This document shows, piece after piece, positions 1 through 12,134 of a stretch of DNA of 64,000 nt. Positions within the stretch are counted from its first letter, which is position 1; each line of letters opens with the position of its first letter. Position numbers and translations under genes: made by a program. The DNA is taken from contig NC_003076.8 in the NCBI RefSeq assembly GCF_000001735.4, forward strand, positions 21,455,835-21,519,834. Reading direction: 5' to 3'. Origin of the DNA: Arabidopsis thaliana (lineage: Eukaryota > Streptophyta > Magnoliopsida > Brassicales > Brassicaceae). A model generated the notes under the pieces. That model had not been told where the DNA came from, ran no database searches, and saw only the letters and a list, made by a program, of their open reading frames with translations.

Positions 1-566
1 GAAATTCACATAATCGAATTTTTTAAACATAGTTGTCTTAATGAATAGTAAAGCCAACTCATTTATTTGATTAATCAAAATCTTTTTTTTTTATTTTGTA
101 ATCAAAGTTCAAGCACCTTACAATAGAAAGTCTTTGATTTTTTATTTTGTAATCAAAGTCTTAGAGTTTAAGATTTATTTTTCTTAAATCTAAAATTTTA
201 CTAAACTAAATTTATTAACAAGACATTTTATTAATTTAAAGAGGTTAAAGAAAGATAGTGAATGAAAAGCTTAACAAATATAAATATATAGAAAATGCCA
301 ATGCCACCAACTAGAAAGTCGGTGAGAGGATTATTTCATGGTCTACTAAATCCCAATTGAAGCATTCCTTTCATCGCTTATAGTTCATAGGTGCACTTAC
401 CGCTCAACATAATCTAAACAAAACGAAGCTTTCACAACCCCCAAAATAAGCATAATTAACTTTATGGTAAATAAGCAGAATTAACTTTACCGTGAAACTT
501 TCGCAACCCCCAAAATATATGAGACTCTTGACGGACTTCTGTTCCCTTAGATCCTCAATAACCGCA

Positions 567-803
567 TCACATCTGAACGATTCGCAAGTGGAGAGAAGGT
601 AGTGAAGCTGCTAGACACTTGAACTTGATATATTTGTCTAGATCAATTTGATGTGGAAACCCAATTTCATCTATCCAATGTCCACTTTTGCTTAGGGATT
701 TAGCTGATCTCCTAAGAAATTCCTTCGAGGTGTCTTCCATGTCCATCAAACTTGATTTTTTGTTCAATAAGAAAGAATTCAGATTCCTATAAACTTGCTG
801 CAC
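567..803 (-). other. Exon-like orphan reading frame, unrecognised
   Basis: A minus-strand frame of about 78 codons with non-random composition (contains GHWIDEIGFPHQIDLDKY). Just upstream is a sequence that looks like a splice acceptor (CTTGTGCAG at about 794-802). I do not recognise the family and find no partner exons nearby. It could be a relic of a host gene, a stray exon, or chance. Confidence 0.2.
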
Positions 804-855
804 AAGTTAATTCAAACAAAATAAACCACATATTGAGATCATAAACTAACTGACA

Positions 856-1312
856 TCCAGGCCCTAAAGCATCTGCTTTAGGCCACCTAATGGAAAATAT
901 ATACTAAACGTTAGGCCACACGTTTGATAAGTTCACTTTAGTCTCTTGGTTATGATGTACCTCCTAGTTGTAATTAGTTAAAGAGTTCGAATCTTTGGTA
1001 ATACAATTTTTGTTACTCTTTTTTCCCATTTTTTTTGTCAGTTCTCGTTTATTAAGTTTTACTTTAATTTTTTTTTTTCGTCTTAAGTTTTACTTTAATT
1101 AATCTTTTTTTTTAACCAATAAAATCTCTAAATATTTTATTTAACTTGGCAAAATAAGCCTTATTATTATGTTCTTATTTCTTCAAACAAAACTGAAATT
1201 TTCTATATATATTTTAGTATTTAAATGATAAAAAAAATTACGTTAATTTTTATATAAAACATTATATTATTTTACTATGTTTTAGGCCACAAAAAGCTTA
1301 GGAGCGGTCCTG
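856..1312. mobile_element. Non-autonomous SINE/MITE-like insertion
   Basis: A segment of about 457 bp is bounded by a direct repeat CTGACA (850-855 and 1313-1318), which looks like a target-site duplication. Its ends are GC-richer than the body and imperfectly inverted: the left end has CAGGCCCTAAAGC, and the right end read in reverse has CAGGACCGCTCCTAAGC. Inside, GAGTTCGAATC at 983-993 resembles a tRNA B box, with a weak A-box-like stretch about 35 bp before it. That favours a tRNA-derived SINE, but the inverted ends also allow a MITE. There is no coding capacity. Confidence 0.45.
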
Positions 1313-1939
1313 CTGACACCTATTTGAAGTCAAAGAACACCAATCCATCAGAAAATTTCAAACACTGTTTTCAATTAGGAAAAATCGAGTGTATCCAAGG
1401 TAAGGTTTATTTAGCCACAAACAATCAAGAAATTAATAAACTAGAATTACTGCATGTTCTCATATACTCGTTCAACTATACTTAAAATTAAGATCGGTGT
1501 GTGCCAACAATCAAATCACAATTCTGACAATAAGGTTTTATCTAGACAGTGAACAAATACAGAGGAAAGAAGCCCAAAAACAGAGAATCATGAAGCCAAC
1601 GTATATTTTAAAATAATAATTTCAAGTTATGATTATTTATGAAGAAAACGTGGCTATCAAGCAAAACACATTAACTTGCGTTGGATTTGTAAAGAAATGA
1701 ACAACTAAGAGCTTGCTTCTTAAAAGCTCGATAAAAGAGTTTCCAGAATTGATAACAAGTCAAAACATAGAGCAACAATATGACAAAACAAAGACTAAAA
1801 CACCAACTATTTTCCAATGAATTACAGTATATTACTAAATGTAACATGAAAGTTGAATTTCTGGATTTTTTTATTATTGTGAGATACCTTGCATTTATAT
1901 AACAAAGATATGGATATAATCATATAAGTCTTGTTATCT

Positions 1940-4900
1940 TCAATCATCCTCATCGTCCTTATCAAGTACCATCTTCAGTTTCCTTCTACTAAGCGGGCTT
2001 TGAGTGAGGGAGGCACCACCAGCTGCAGAGTCATCACCCCAATCTGCTAACTCGTCATCCTCTAGTTCATTATCTGATGAAAGGTTTGGATCTTCTGGCA
2101 ATGAAGTTGAAGGACCATTGTCGCTGATGTGAACGTCTGTTTCAGATTGTCTACTTTCCCTGGTGATGTAGCTTTGATCATTGTCCTCTTCTTCCCCAGC
2201 GGTAGGCTCATGCAGACTAGTTTCATTCCTAATTACAAAAAGTGTGACATTTATGAGACTTACTAGTGAGATCTAGCTCAGAAGTTCGTTTTAGTTCTGA
2301 GTTAATCTTGTCTATAGACCCGATGAGAAGTCAAAATGAGTGGAGAGTTTTACCTTTCTGTGTTGTCTTCAGAACCTCCTGGAGTGATCTCATTGATTGA
2401 TCCTGTTTGCTGCTTGTTCTTCTGATTTTTCCTGCTCTTCCTGCAGAAGAAGACAGCTCTCAAGCATCAATTCACATAGTTCAAGAAACCAAGTTTGATC
2501 TTGTTATAAATATTTAGTTACCTGTTCTTGAAGGCTAGTAATGTTTCATCCTCGGATTCATCTGCTGAAGAATCATCATGGTCATCTTTCAGCATCATGC
2601 CAGCTTCAGACTTCTTACCACGGGGAAGACGGAGACCAAGTTGCTTTAATTTACGTGAAACCTGGGCAGTAGTATATGTATTTTCAGAGCCCAATTCACT
2701 GGCAATCAAATAACAACAGCGCTTTTCGTCCTTGAACCTGCACATACACAACAGTAGAAAAACAATGGAGTCAATAAAACTCGTGCACAGAAGAAAAGGA
2801 GATGAAATTTGACACTCACTTCTTGTATAATTCCTTAATAAGCGTTTCTTGTTCTTTGCTAAAGGAGCTCACTCTCTTTCTGGTGTTTCTGTTTCAAAAG
2901 CAGTAGAGGAGAGCCGTTAAAATCCAAAACTAAATGAGTGAAGTTTGGAAATTCTGTAAACTCTAAGAGACACTCACGAAGGTTGTGCTAACGATGTTGC
3001 ATCCAGGTGATCAGTACCTCCACGCCGAAGCCTTTTCCTTGTTTCTAGACCTAGCTGTTTAAGCTTGTTGGTTACTTGTGCAGCAGAAATTCCACCATCA
3101 GGAACCAAATTTTCAGCAATAAGCCGGCTGCAATTTTTATCATCTTTGTACCTACAAAAAAATATTCATTATAAGCAACCAATTGAACCAAACTATAGCA
3201 TATCATAGCTCATATGCAGCAATCTGGAGTTTACAACTTCCAATGCTCATAAAATCAATGCTTATACTACTAAATTAAGAAATAGTGCACTTTATAGAGA
3301 ATGAATTGTGTTATATTTCCTTCACCAACTACTTCGCGCATCAAACAAAACATACCTGTCATATAGGTCTTTAATTTTTATATCCATATCACCATCAAGA
3401 ACAAGTCTTCGCTTTCTTTTAGATGGTCCTGCAGATTTATCTTCCACCATGTCATCATCCTCACTGCAGCATGAAAAAGTCACAAGCGTTAGCAAATAAA
3501 AATGAAAAGTATCTCCAGCTGACATAAGGTATAAACACAAGTATCATAAAGGGGAGATTCTATTCTATCAAGTGAAACCATTTCTTACTTTTGAAATCCT
3601 TGATCATAAGAAATTACGACATCAGCTTCATCATCACCTAGAGCATCTGCTAAGCTTCTGTGAGCCCATCCTTTGTCTGATGATGTACCAAATTCCTCAG
3701 TTCCTGAGAACTTTTCTTGATTACCCATTTGTTTTCTTAGATGGCCAAGCTCATGCAACATATATTCAGCATTTATGTAATGGCATTCTTTGCGAGTCTT
3801 TGAGAAGAGAATTTCCACAAAGAGAAGAGGCTGTGACTTCATTTTCTTCAACATATTTCTAACCAGATCTGTCAGGAAGGTAACTATGTTCTCATAGTCT
3901 TTGCAGGGACAAACTTTCTGCTCATCAAGGATCTTATGGAATGTTATTAGAAGTGACAGCTGCAAAATTAACCCAATTATGTATTAAGGAAGATGCAAAA
4001 CAATAAGAAATAAATGTATCAATCTGGGAGATTATTTAAACCCTAACCTGATACAACATGGGAGCGAGCTCCAAGTCTTCTGTAATCCTTCGTAAAATGC
4101 TTATTACGTGGTGATTCGTCTGTTTTGGATTGCTTTTGTAAAACTTAAGCAACCAGCATAGGTTTTGAATAATGCTGTTGCTGGCAAAAGCAGAAATAAA
4201 TGTGGAAACCTTAAAATCAACTTCATCTGTTGCAGTTTGCTCTTCGCCATCAGAAGAATCATCACTGCCGCTAGACAGATCATCAACCACATTATTTGAC
4301 TTCGGGCTGTGCATTTGTTGAGTTTCATCAGTTTCAGTCTCTAGGTTCGATGCCTCTGGTTTATTGGGAGGCACATCCATTGGTCCATCCTCTGTTGAAA
4401 CTGTTGAATCAACCATCGGTATGCTTTTTGCTGTGCTAGCTTCGTTTGAAGTACTTGGATGATTTTCAGACAGTTTATGCACTGTGGCCTCCTTATTTCC
4501 CTTGGGTTTTTTCTTTCTTGCTTTCCTTGATTTTTTTGAAACCTGTGGCATGAAACAGACATTTGGTTGAAATATTGCATTAGTAACACTTTACACATGT
4601 TACTAAGCTTTGTATATCATCCAATCGGAGTTTCATATCTAACCAGTTACATACCCTCAAAGTTCCACGCCCTTGAAGGTTTTCCATAAGGCCTACAATT
4701 ATATGGATGCTTTCCACCAGATCTCCAAGCTCACTGGCAAAAAACAAAGCAACCACAAGCAAGTTAATTTACGAAGTTAGGTAACTGTCAAGTACAATCA
4801 TACTAGAAAAACATTAAAATGAGCTTTTCAACTGAACATTTAACAAGTCTAACAAGCATATACAGGTTTACACAAATTATATGTATCACATATTGCAAGA

Positions 4901-7325
4901 TACTACATGACAGCAAAATTCTGGAATTATAAGAAACAGAAGCAGAGGCCAACCTCTTAGGTTGCTTGTGCGTGTCAAAACTTCTCACCAGATTCAGGAT
5001 GAACTGACACATCCCTTGATCAGTCTGGTCATAAAACAACTTATACAGCAAGATGCGGACAGTAAAAGCTTCCTTAGAGTCTTCAGGTAGCAATTTGATC
5101 ACCAGATCTAGTAAGCAAAGCTGCATTGGAAAAACCACGTGAACAATGAACACCATGAGTATACTAGTTTCTGGATAAAATGCAGAAGGAAATGACTATC
5201 ATTTCTCCATTTCTCCATCTCATAAACCAATGATACTTGCATATGTCTAAAGAAAAAGATGAGCTACAAAAACCATTTAAAAAGCAAATAGGCGGCAGAA
5301 GAACAGTCTTAGGGAACTAGCCAGTAAGAGATTAAAGCATGCATATTGCATACCATGGTTTTCACAAGAGAGCTTGCTGCAGATAGAAACTTAAAATCTT
5401 TAGTTTCTTTCAGACCATCAAATGCACAGCGCCATTTTGAAATGACAAGCAAAAACATTCTGTCGTTAATTGTTGCTGCAATCGGCGCACAAATGTCACT
5501 CTTGGAAAAGTTTACTCCAGCCTTCTGGTTGGTAGTGAGTTCAGAGGTTTCCTCTGTTTCTATTGCTGGCTGAAAAAAAAGCCAGACAATCATAAAATTA
5601 CCGAGATTCAGCCTTGTCGAAATGAAGGAAAAATAAATGCATAGCAACTTAGACCAATGAGAGACAAAACCAAAGTAGCTCAATTACTCACACTAGAAGC
5701 CGAAGACTTGTGAAACTGAAAAGAGGTGATGGACTGAGCAACTTGGAAGAAAGTAACAATGTCGCTATTTTGAATGGAGGGATGCTCCTTTTCAATATCT
5801 TCACATAATGACTGCATCAGAACTAAGAGATATGGTACGCTGGCATCAGCATCAGCATCAGGATACTTAAAACCAAGTATAAACAAAAGAGGTTGTTATA
5901 TTGTGTCATCTACCATTATATCCGCCTGACATAAACTGATTGATGAAATCATGCAGCAACTTCAAAACTTTGTCATTTGTCACAGACATTGGTCCATGTT
6001 CCCAGACAATCTTTTCGGTGGCTCCACGACCTTGCTGAGGCTTAAGCATTGTGCTTTCCGTAGTAGAAGGTATTCCCTTTAGTACAGCTTTAGTGCCATC
6101 CTATCAAAAATCTCATTCAAGTTACATAACTATTTACATAAACCTAAAATTTTAAGCATCATTGCGAGAAACAATACCATGGTAACCCGGGTGAATGTCC
6201 CACCAAATTGTGAATGACGCTGATTCATATTATTGAGTCTTGCAAGCTTTCTTTTAACTTCCTCCTCCTTCATTAATGTCTTCAAACTATCTACAGAAGC
6301 TTGTTTCCCCTGATCCAACTGCAAAACAAAACATGATGATCGACGTCAGCATCAATACCAACAATCTCAGGAATCATATTGATCCAGTTGAATCATTAAC
6401 CTTCTCAGGAGCCTTTGCAACGAGCTCCATGTCTTGACCCAAGAGAATATAATGATAAATCTCAAGCAGAAGTAAGTTGTCATGCCTCAACAAACTATTG
6501 AAACCCTCAATAGTCTGAGTTATCACAAGAACTATATCCATCACATTCTCACGAGACAGAACTTCGAGAAACTGATCCCTCAACGACAAAAAGTAACAAG
6601 TAGACTCTCCAGCTTTCTGAATCGGAGATACATCATGAATAGCAAGTAAATTCCTGAATAAAGTAAGCACAAGCTGAACCAATTTCCAATCTTCCTCATT
6701 GAATACATCTCTGTAAAGCATAAATAATATCAGTAAGAAAGAAAAAATCGTTTTGCATTACTTAACACAACAATGAGTTTCGAACTTACAATTCTAAGTT
6801 CTCAAGAGGAGCTTCAAGCAAAGACACAATCACTGCAACAATATTACTAAAAGTAATTGCAGATTTCAATCCCCATAGATACTCTAACTGCTGAGGAATA
6901 TCATCTGAAGAAGGCTCTATAGGCATTGTAAGAAACACCAACACTTTAACTGAACAAAAACAGATCACAATCTCATCAGAAAAATTACAAAGCATCACAC
7001 TTTTATTTAAGGGCAACAGAGCAAACTCAGTACCTGCATTTAAAACTAAGTTATGTTCATCTTGGTAATGCTCAATGATCGGAATCAAATCTTTAGAGAC
7101 TATATTCCACGCACAGACTTGTTTGAAAACTTCTCTGCTCTCAGGATCGTCGCGTCTCAGAAATCTCAGTAAATCTTTCAAATTGTCGAGACAGTACTCG
7201 CTTTTCGAGTACCCAATTCTTCTTCTGTCTTCGTCTTCCTCGGGAAGACCCAGATCGCTGCAGATTACTGATAATCCTTCCAAATCTATCTTCTTCTTCG
7301 TTGAGATTCTCTCCTCCACATCCAT
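1940..7325 (-). CDS. ATIM: TIMELESS homologue, replication fork protection protein
   Basis: This is the plant TIMELESS/TIM1/Tof1-type protein, a nuclear partner of TIPIN in replication fork protection and sister-chromatid cohesion. The start ATG at 7323-7325 opens MDVEERISTKKK and the stop is at 1940-1942. I count 17 coding exons and about 1,180 residues; borders are by eye. The N-terminal TIMELESS domain is evident (KVLVFLTMPIEPSSDDIPQQ in exon 2). The central part has an acidic, Lys-rich low-complexity segment. The C-terminal part has two related Myb/SANT-like repeats, each ending in a version of AQV(T/S)xKLKQLGL, and the protein ends in an acidic tail. It is divergent to PKP2, with 520 bp between start codons and an E2F site in that gap. 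Family identity is secure; exact exon ends are not. Confidence 0.9.
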
Positions 7326-7845
7326 TTTCTTCCGCGGAATACAAAAATGAAATAAAAAATCTCAATGAAATTAAGAAGAGATTTTTAGCGAATCAAAACG
7401 TAAACTTCGAGAAATCAGAATTCGAAAAGGCTCAGCTTCTCTGTATCATCACTAATCTCAAGTGATTAGGGCTCTTGTGAGCGCGAATAGCTCCAGACAG
7501 TTTCCCGCCATTTCGCAATCCTCAAAAGTTACAAGTCAAACTAAAACACCGAGATTTGGCCCACATGGTCTAAATGGGCTTATAAATTGGTCCAAAAGTA
7601 CGAGTTTAAACGCCGTCGTTTTGGGTTGTGTCTTATTTTGTTTTTTTCTAAAAATTAATTTAATTTTCCAACTACTTAATGATTTGTCATGCTTCTTCGA
7701 TACGAACTAAGCACTTCTTCTCCGCCTTCGTAAGTTCCGCCGAAAAGAACCAAATCCTTCACTACTCTGTCTCAGCTTTCGACCTCTCTCTTCTCATTCC
7801 TTTGCAACTTCTCACTTCTCGAATTCCTTCTCTTCAAAATCAGAA
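7326..7845. promoter_or_regulatory. Bidirectional promoter, TIMELESS / PKP2
   Basis: These 520 bp separate the start codons of two divergent genes. They hold the E2F site at 7501-7509 and TGGGC/GCCCA-type motifs around 7558-7580 (site-II-like). No clear TATA box serves either gene, as expected for housekeeping genes. Confidence 0.55.
7501..7509 (+). promoter_or_regulatory. Canonical E2F site upstream of TIMELESS
   Basis: A perfect TTTCCCGCC lies 176 bp upstream of the TIMELESS start codon. This is the plant E2F consensus found in many S-phase genes. It sits in the promoter shared with PKP2 but closer to the replication gene. Direct sequence match; regulatory role inferred. Confidence 0.6.
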
Positions 7846-10778
7846 ATGGCTCAAGTGGTTGCTACCAGGTCAATTCAAGGCTCGATGTTATCTCCCAACG
7901 GTGGATCTGTGTCTACAAGATCCGAGAAGCTATTGAAACCAGCGAGTTTTGCAGTGAAGGTTCTTGGCAACGAAGCAAAGAGAAGTGGAAGAGTCTCTGT
8001 AAGAAGCAGAAGAGTGGTTGATACTACTGTGAGATCCGCTCGTGTTGAGACTGAAGTCATTCCTGTTTCTCCTGAAGATGTGCCTAACGTATGTGTAAGC
8101 TTATGTTCTGTATTGAAGCTGCGTTTTTTATTTCTGGGTTTTGAGTTTTGTAGTAATTGAGATAGCATTTCAATTTGATGCGTTATGTAACTGTTTCAAT
8201 CTGTAAAATTGAATTTCTTTTGTCTTTATGTGAGCTGATGATAAATTTGTTGTCTTACAATGTGGATTAGAGAGAGGAGCAGCTTGAGAGGTTGTTGGAA
8301 ATGCAGCAGTTTGGTGATACATCGGTAGGGATGTGGTCGAAGCCGACAGTGAGGAGGAAGACAAAGATTGTTTGCACCGTTGGTCCGTCGACCAACACAC
8401 GAGAAATGATATGGAAATTGGCTGAAGCTGGGATGAATGTTGCTAGGATGAATATGTCTCATGGAGATCATGCTTCACATAAGAAGGTTATTGATTTGGT
8501 TAAAGAATACAATGCACAAACTAAAGACAACACTATTGCTATCATGCTTGACACCAAGGTTTGTTTTTGTTTCCTATTTATCTATTTACTTGAGAGTCTC
8601 TATGTCCATGTATCGCCTTTGACGATTAGTTTCATTGTTCATAGGGTCCGGAAGTTAGGAGTGGAGATTTACCTCAGCCAATTATGTTAGATCCTGGTCA
8701 AGAGTTTACCTTTACAATTGAGAGAGGAGTCAGCACACCAAGTTGTGTCAGTGTTAACTATGATGATTTCGTTAATGACGTGGAAGCGGGTGACATGCTT
8801 CTTGTTGATGGTATGTACATCTTATTATTTGGTGTACAAGGGTTTTACATCTGCTTTAGTCTTTTCCAATATATTGATGGCGCTTTTACTATGTTGTAGG
8901 TGGTATGATGTCGTTTATGGTGAAGTCAAAGACCAAAGACTCTGTCAAATGTGAAGTTGTTGATGGTGGAGAACTTAAGTCAAGGAGACACCTGAATGTC
9001 CGAGGAAAGAGTGCAACTTTACCTTCAATCACTGGTTCGAATTTTCTGTTTACCCTCTTTTTCACTTTTTCTTGTTGCTTTGGTTGAAGTGTTGCATATT
9101 TAAGTCTGAAAGATCTTACTCTGATGCTTATTTTTTGTAATTATTTTCTTGCCGCAGAGAAGGACTGGGAGGATATTAAATTTGGAGTGGAGAACAAAGT
9201 TGACTTTTATGCAGTTTCCTTTGTCAAAGATGCTCAAGTTGTACACGAGTTGAAGAAATACCTTCAAAGTAAATACTTGGAACCTATTCCATCCTAAGTG
9301 AATGATTTGCCTATGATATTTCCTTTTTGGTCTAACCTTGAGATTGTTTGTTACAAATATTTGCAGATAGTGGTGCTGATATACACGTGATAGTGAAAAT
9401 TGAGAGTGCAGACTCCATACCTAACTTGCACTCCATTATCACAGCATCAGATGGGGTGATTTTTTCTGTCAACCTTGTCTATTTTGTTCTTCTGACTTTT
9501 ATATGTCTTACAGTATGTAATCTCCTTATGTGAGAGCAACTGATTGGATGTTGTTTTGTGAAACAATAAATATATCATATGGTTGGAATGGCTCTTGTGC
9601 ATGTGATTGTCTAATTAGATTTGTGTATGTCTTACAGGCAATGGTTGCAAGAGGTGATCTTGGTGCAGAGCTTCCAATTGAAGAAGTCCCCATTCTTCAG
9701 GTTAGTACTTGCCTCTCATTTTTAAGATAACCCAGAGAAGGAGATTTAGAACTTGTTGAAGTTGAAACTCTTGATTTTAATTTGTTATACAGGAGGAGAT
9801 CATTAACCTGTGCCGTAGTATGGGAAAAGCTGTTATTGTTGCGACTAACATGCTTGAGAGTATGATAGTTCATCCAACTCCAACCCGGGCAGAGGTCTCA
9901 GACATTGCTATCGCTGTTAGAGAAGGTGCTGATGCGGTAATGCTTTCAGGAGAAACTGCTCACGGAAAGTAAGTGGCAGTATCTTTTCATGTACTCTATT
10001 GATTTAGCTTATAATGGCATTGAATGTTTATTATATGCATGAATCTCAACTTTACTTGATATCAGGTTCCCATTGAAAGCTGCTGGAGTGATGCACACTG
10101 TTGCATTGCGAACAGAAGCAACCATTACTAGCGGTGAAATGCCACCTAATCTTGGTCAAGCCTTCAAGGTAAGCCACGCCTGATTTCCTTGTCTTGAAAC
10201 TCTGCACCATTGAGTCTATTTGTTATCTAATCCAAAATAACAAGAACATTTTTTTGCTACTACAGAACCATATGAGTGAGATGTTTGCATACCATGCAAC
10301 CATGATGTCAAACACACTTGGAACTTCAACTGTTGTCTTCACCAGAACCGGTTTCATGGCCATATTGTTAAGTCACTATCGTCCTTCCGGCACAATCTAT
10401 GCCTTCACAAATGAGTAAGTATTTCATGTTTATTCTTTTAGAACAATGTATTTTGTCGTAGGAACTCACAGTAGAGGTTTTGCTCTGTAGGAAAAAAATA
10501 CAACAAAGATTAGCTTTGTATCAAGGTGTATGCCCCATATATATGGAGTTCACAGATGATGCAGAAGAAACTTTTGCTAATGCTTTGGCTACATTACTGG
10601 TAAATTTTTATTGCCCCTAGCTTTTGTTAGTGTTTTATTGGGGCTAAAGAGTTAACTTTGGGTGAAACAGAAACAAGGAATGGTGAAGAAGGGAGAGGAA
10701 ATAGCAATCGTACAGAGCGGTACACAGCCAATCTGGCGATCTCAATCGACACATAACATCCAAGTCCGCAAGGTTTAA
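7846..10778 (+). CDS. PKP2: Plastidic pyruvate kinase beta subunit
   Basis: Converts phosphoenolpyruvate plus ADP to pyruvate plus ATP in the plastid, supplying carbon for fatty-acid synthesis, notably in seeds. Twelve exons: 7846-8088, 8271-8558, 8645-8810, 8900-9034, 9158-9268, 9367-9455, 9638-9700, 9793-9968, 10066-10168, 10266-10414, 10491-10599, 10671-10778. They sum to 1,740 nt, or 579 residues, the length I recall for PKP2/PKP-beta1. The first roughly 70 residues are a Ser/Arg-rich, acid-poor transit peptide. The barrel starts at [31 protein letters not shown], the catalytic Lys/Glu region IVKIESADS, the [10 protein letters not shown] metal/substrate loop and MLSGETAHG are all present. 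All introns are GT-AG. Ends KHNIQVRKV-like (HNIQVRKV). Confidence 0.96.
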
Positions 10779-11004
10779 AGCTTCTTTTAAGATGGGATGT
10801 CTTTAATATGTAGAACCTCGTTTTTGGTTATAATTTTCGTTGCATGTCTCTCTTCTCTTGTACTATTCACACTTGTTGTTTGCTGTATCTTCTTCTTCAG
10901 TTTGCTTTGCTACGATTGTGGTTTTTGGAGACATTATAGCTCATTAACTGTTTGTGAGACCAAATGTGTCAGAATCCGCTATTACACACCTAGTTGTCAA
11001 CATT

Positions 11005-11060
11005 CACTACAAATAATATGGACTTTAACGTCGGTTTAAGGCATCCAATAAAACTGACGT
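11005..11060 (+). mobile_element. CACTA (En/Spm)-like terminus, copy 1
   Basis: CACTACAAATAAT at 11005 resembles the terminal repeat of Arabidopsis En/Spm-type transposons. Within 55 bp follow the inverted subterminal pair AACGTCGGTTT (11027-11037) and AAACTGACGTT, typical transposase-binding arrangements in that superfamily. No opposite end (TTGTAGTG) was found, so this is a terminus remnant without coding sequence. Confidence 0.45.
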
Positions 11061-11685
11061 TATGTTTCTCTTTCCTCGTTTTGTCGACCAAAAAAACTGA
11101 CCCTAAATGTAAAAAACGAAATTTACTACTAGTAAAAAATGCCAACATACAACTGACGCTTTAGTAATGACATTTTATTATCATTCATACTAATTATCCA
11201 GAGAAAAATCGTTTAAAATTAATTAATGTCACAATAAAATAGTACATATAGAGATCAAAGTTTATACTTTAATTTTAAAAATGACCATAAGAAGTGGTTA
11301 GTCTTAAATCTAACTGTTTGTTCTAAGCTCCTTTTTTATAGACACATATAATCGGTCTGATAAGAAATAATCTTATTAATATCGTAAGTATATTTTGATA
11401 TGCTATTTGTGAGAGTAAGAAAGTTTCTCTTTAATGAAGATTTCGTACGTGAAAATAAGAGATTTAACTAATTTGGTCTTTTTTTTTTGTTTATGTATGT
11501 TAGATGTTATTTTGTTAAATGATAGGGATAATGTTATTTTAACTTAAGAATCGTATATTTTGTTAAATGTTGAACTATTTATATTTATTAATTTACTCTC
11601 ATTAATAAAAAAGAAATGCAAGCTTAATTTTGTTGTATAAATACATTACAAAGTTTAATCTTTAATATATCTACTATATATAAAG

Positions 11686-11907
11686 TCAAGGTTGTTGACC
11701 AAATGGGTAGATCAATGGTTCACACCATCCATGCGGATCATGTGAGAATCTCCTTGCACGGGCTTTGTACTTTTTAAATTGACTCCTAAATTCGTCAAGG
11801 TTGTGGATGCAATGCACTGCAAATGGTTTATTAATTATTAGTAGAGCAAGCTTTAGTTCCACATACTCCCAAAAAATTGCATTCATTTTCATAATTGACA
11901 TATGCAT
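11686..11907 (-). other. Unrecognised small frame in repeat copy 1
   Basis: A 73-codon minus-strand frame (contains NKPFAVHCIHNLDEFRSQ). It recurs in copy 2 at 12912-13184. The few differences between copies include amino-acid changes, so there is no sign of selection on protein. The frame does not match a family I know and may be a captured gene fragment. Confidence 0.15.
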
Positions 11908-12134
11908 TATATGTGTTTCATAATCGAATAAAATGGATTGATATAAAAGAAGTCACATAAAATTACTTTCATAATTCGTATTTTTATTATATGTTTTTTT
12001 TTATTTATCAATTATTGATTTTTGAAATTATCTTATCGATTTTCTTTAATTTACTTTTCTAGCATCAGTTCCGAAAGAAATAGACCTGTAATAAAACAAT
12101 GATGAAGAGTAGGTGTCGCAGCGATTTTCAATTG

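Larger units (their letters stand above)
1..1939. other. AT-rich intergenic region
   Basis: This stretch has no convincing gene. It is A/T-rich with many short poly-T runs. It contains a probable non-autonomous insertion at 856-1312 and an exon-like minus-strand fragment at about 567-800, listed separately. The remainder is presumably 3' flank of the minus-strand TIMELESS gene. Confidence 0.6.
10941..12134. repeat. 1.2 kb direct tandem repeat, copy 1
   Basis: First unit of a head-to-tail duplication that starts right after the PKP2 3' flank. It opens with TCATTAACTGTTTGTGAGAC and ends at the tract AGGTGTCGCAGCGATTTTCA. Copy 2 follows directly. The copies differ by scattered substitutions and a few small indels, so the duplication looks recent. 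Each copy contains a CACTA-like terminus and the same 70-90 codon minus-strand frame. Confidence 0.9.
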
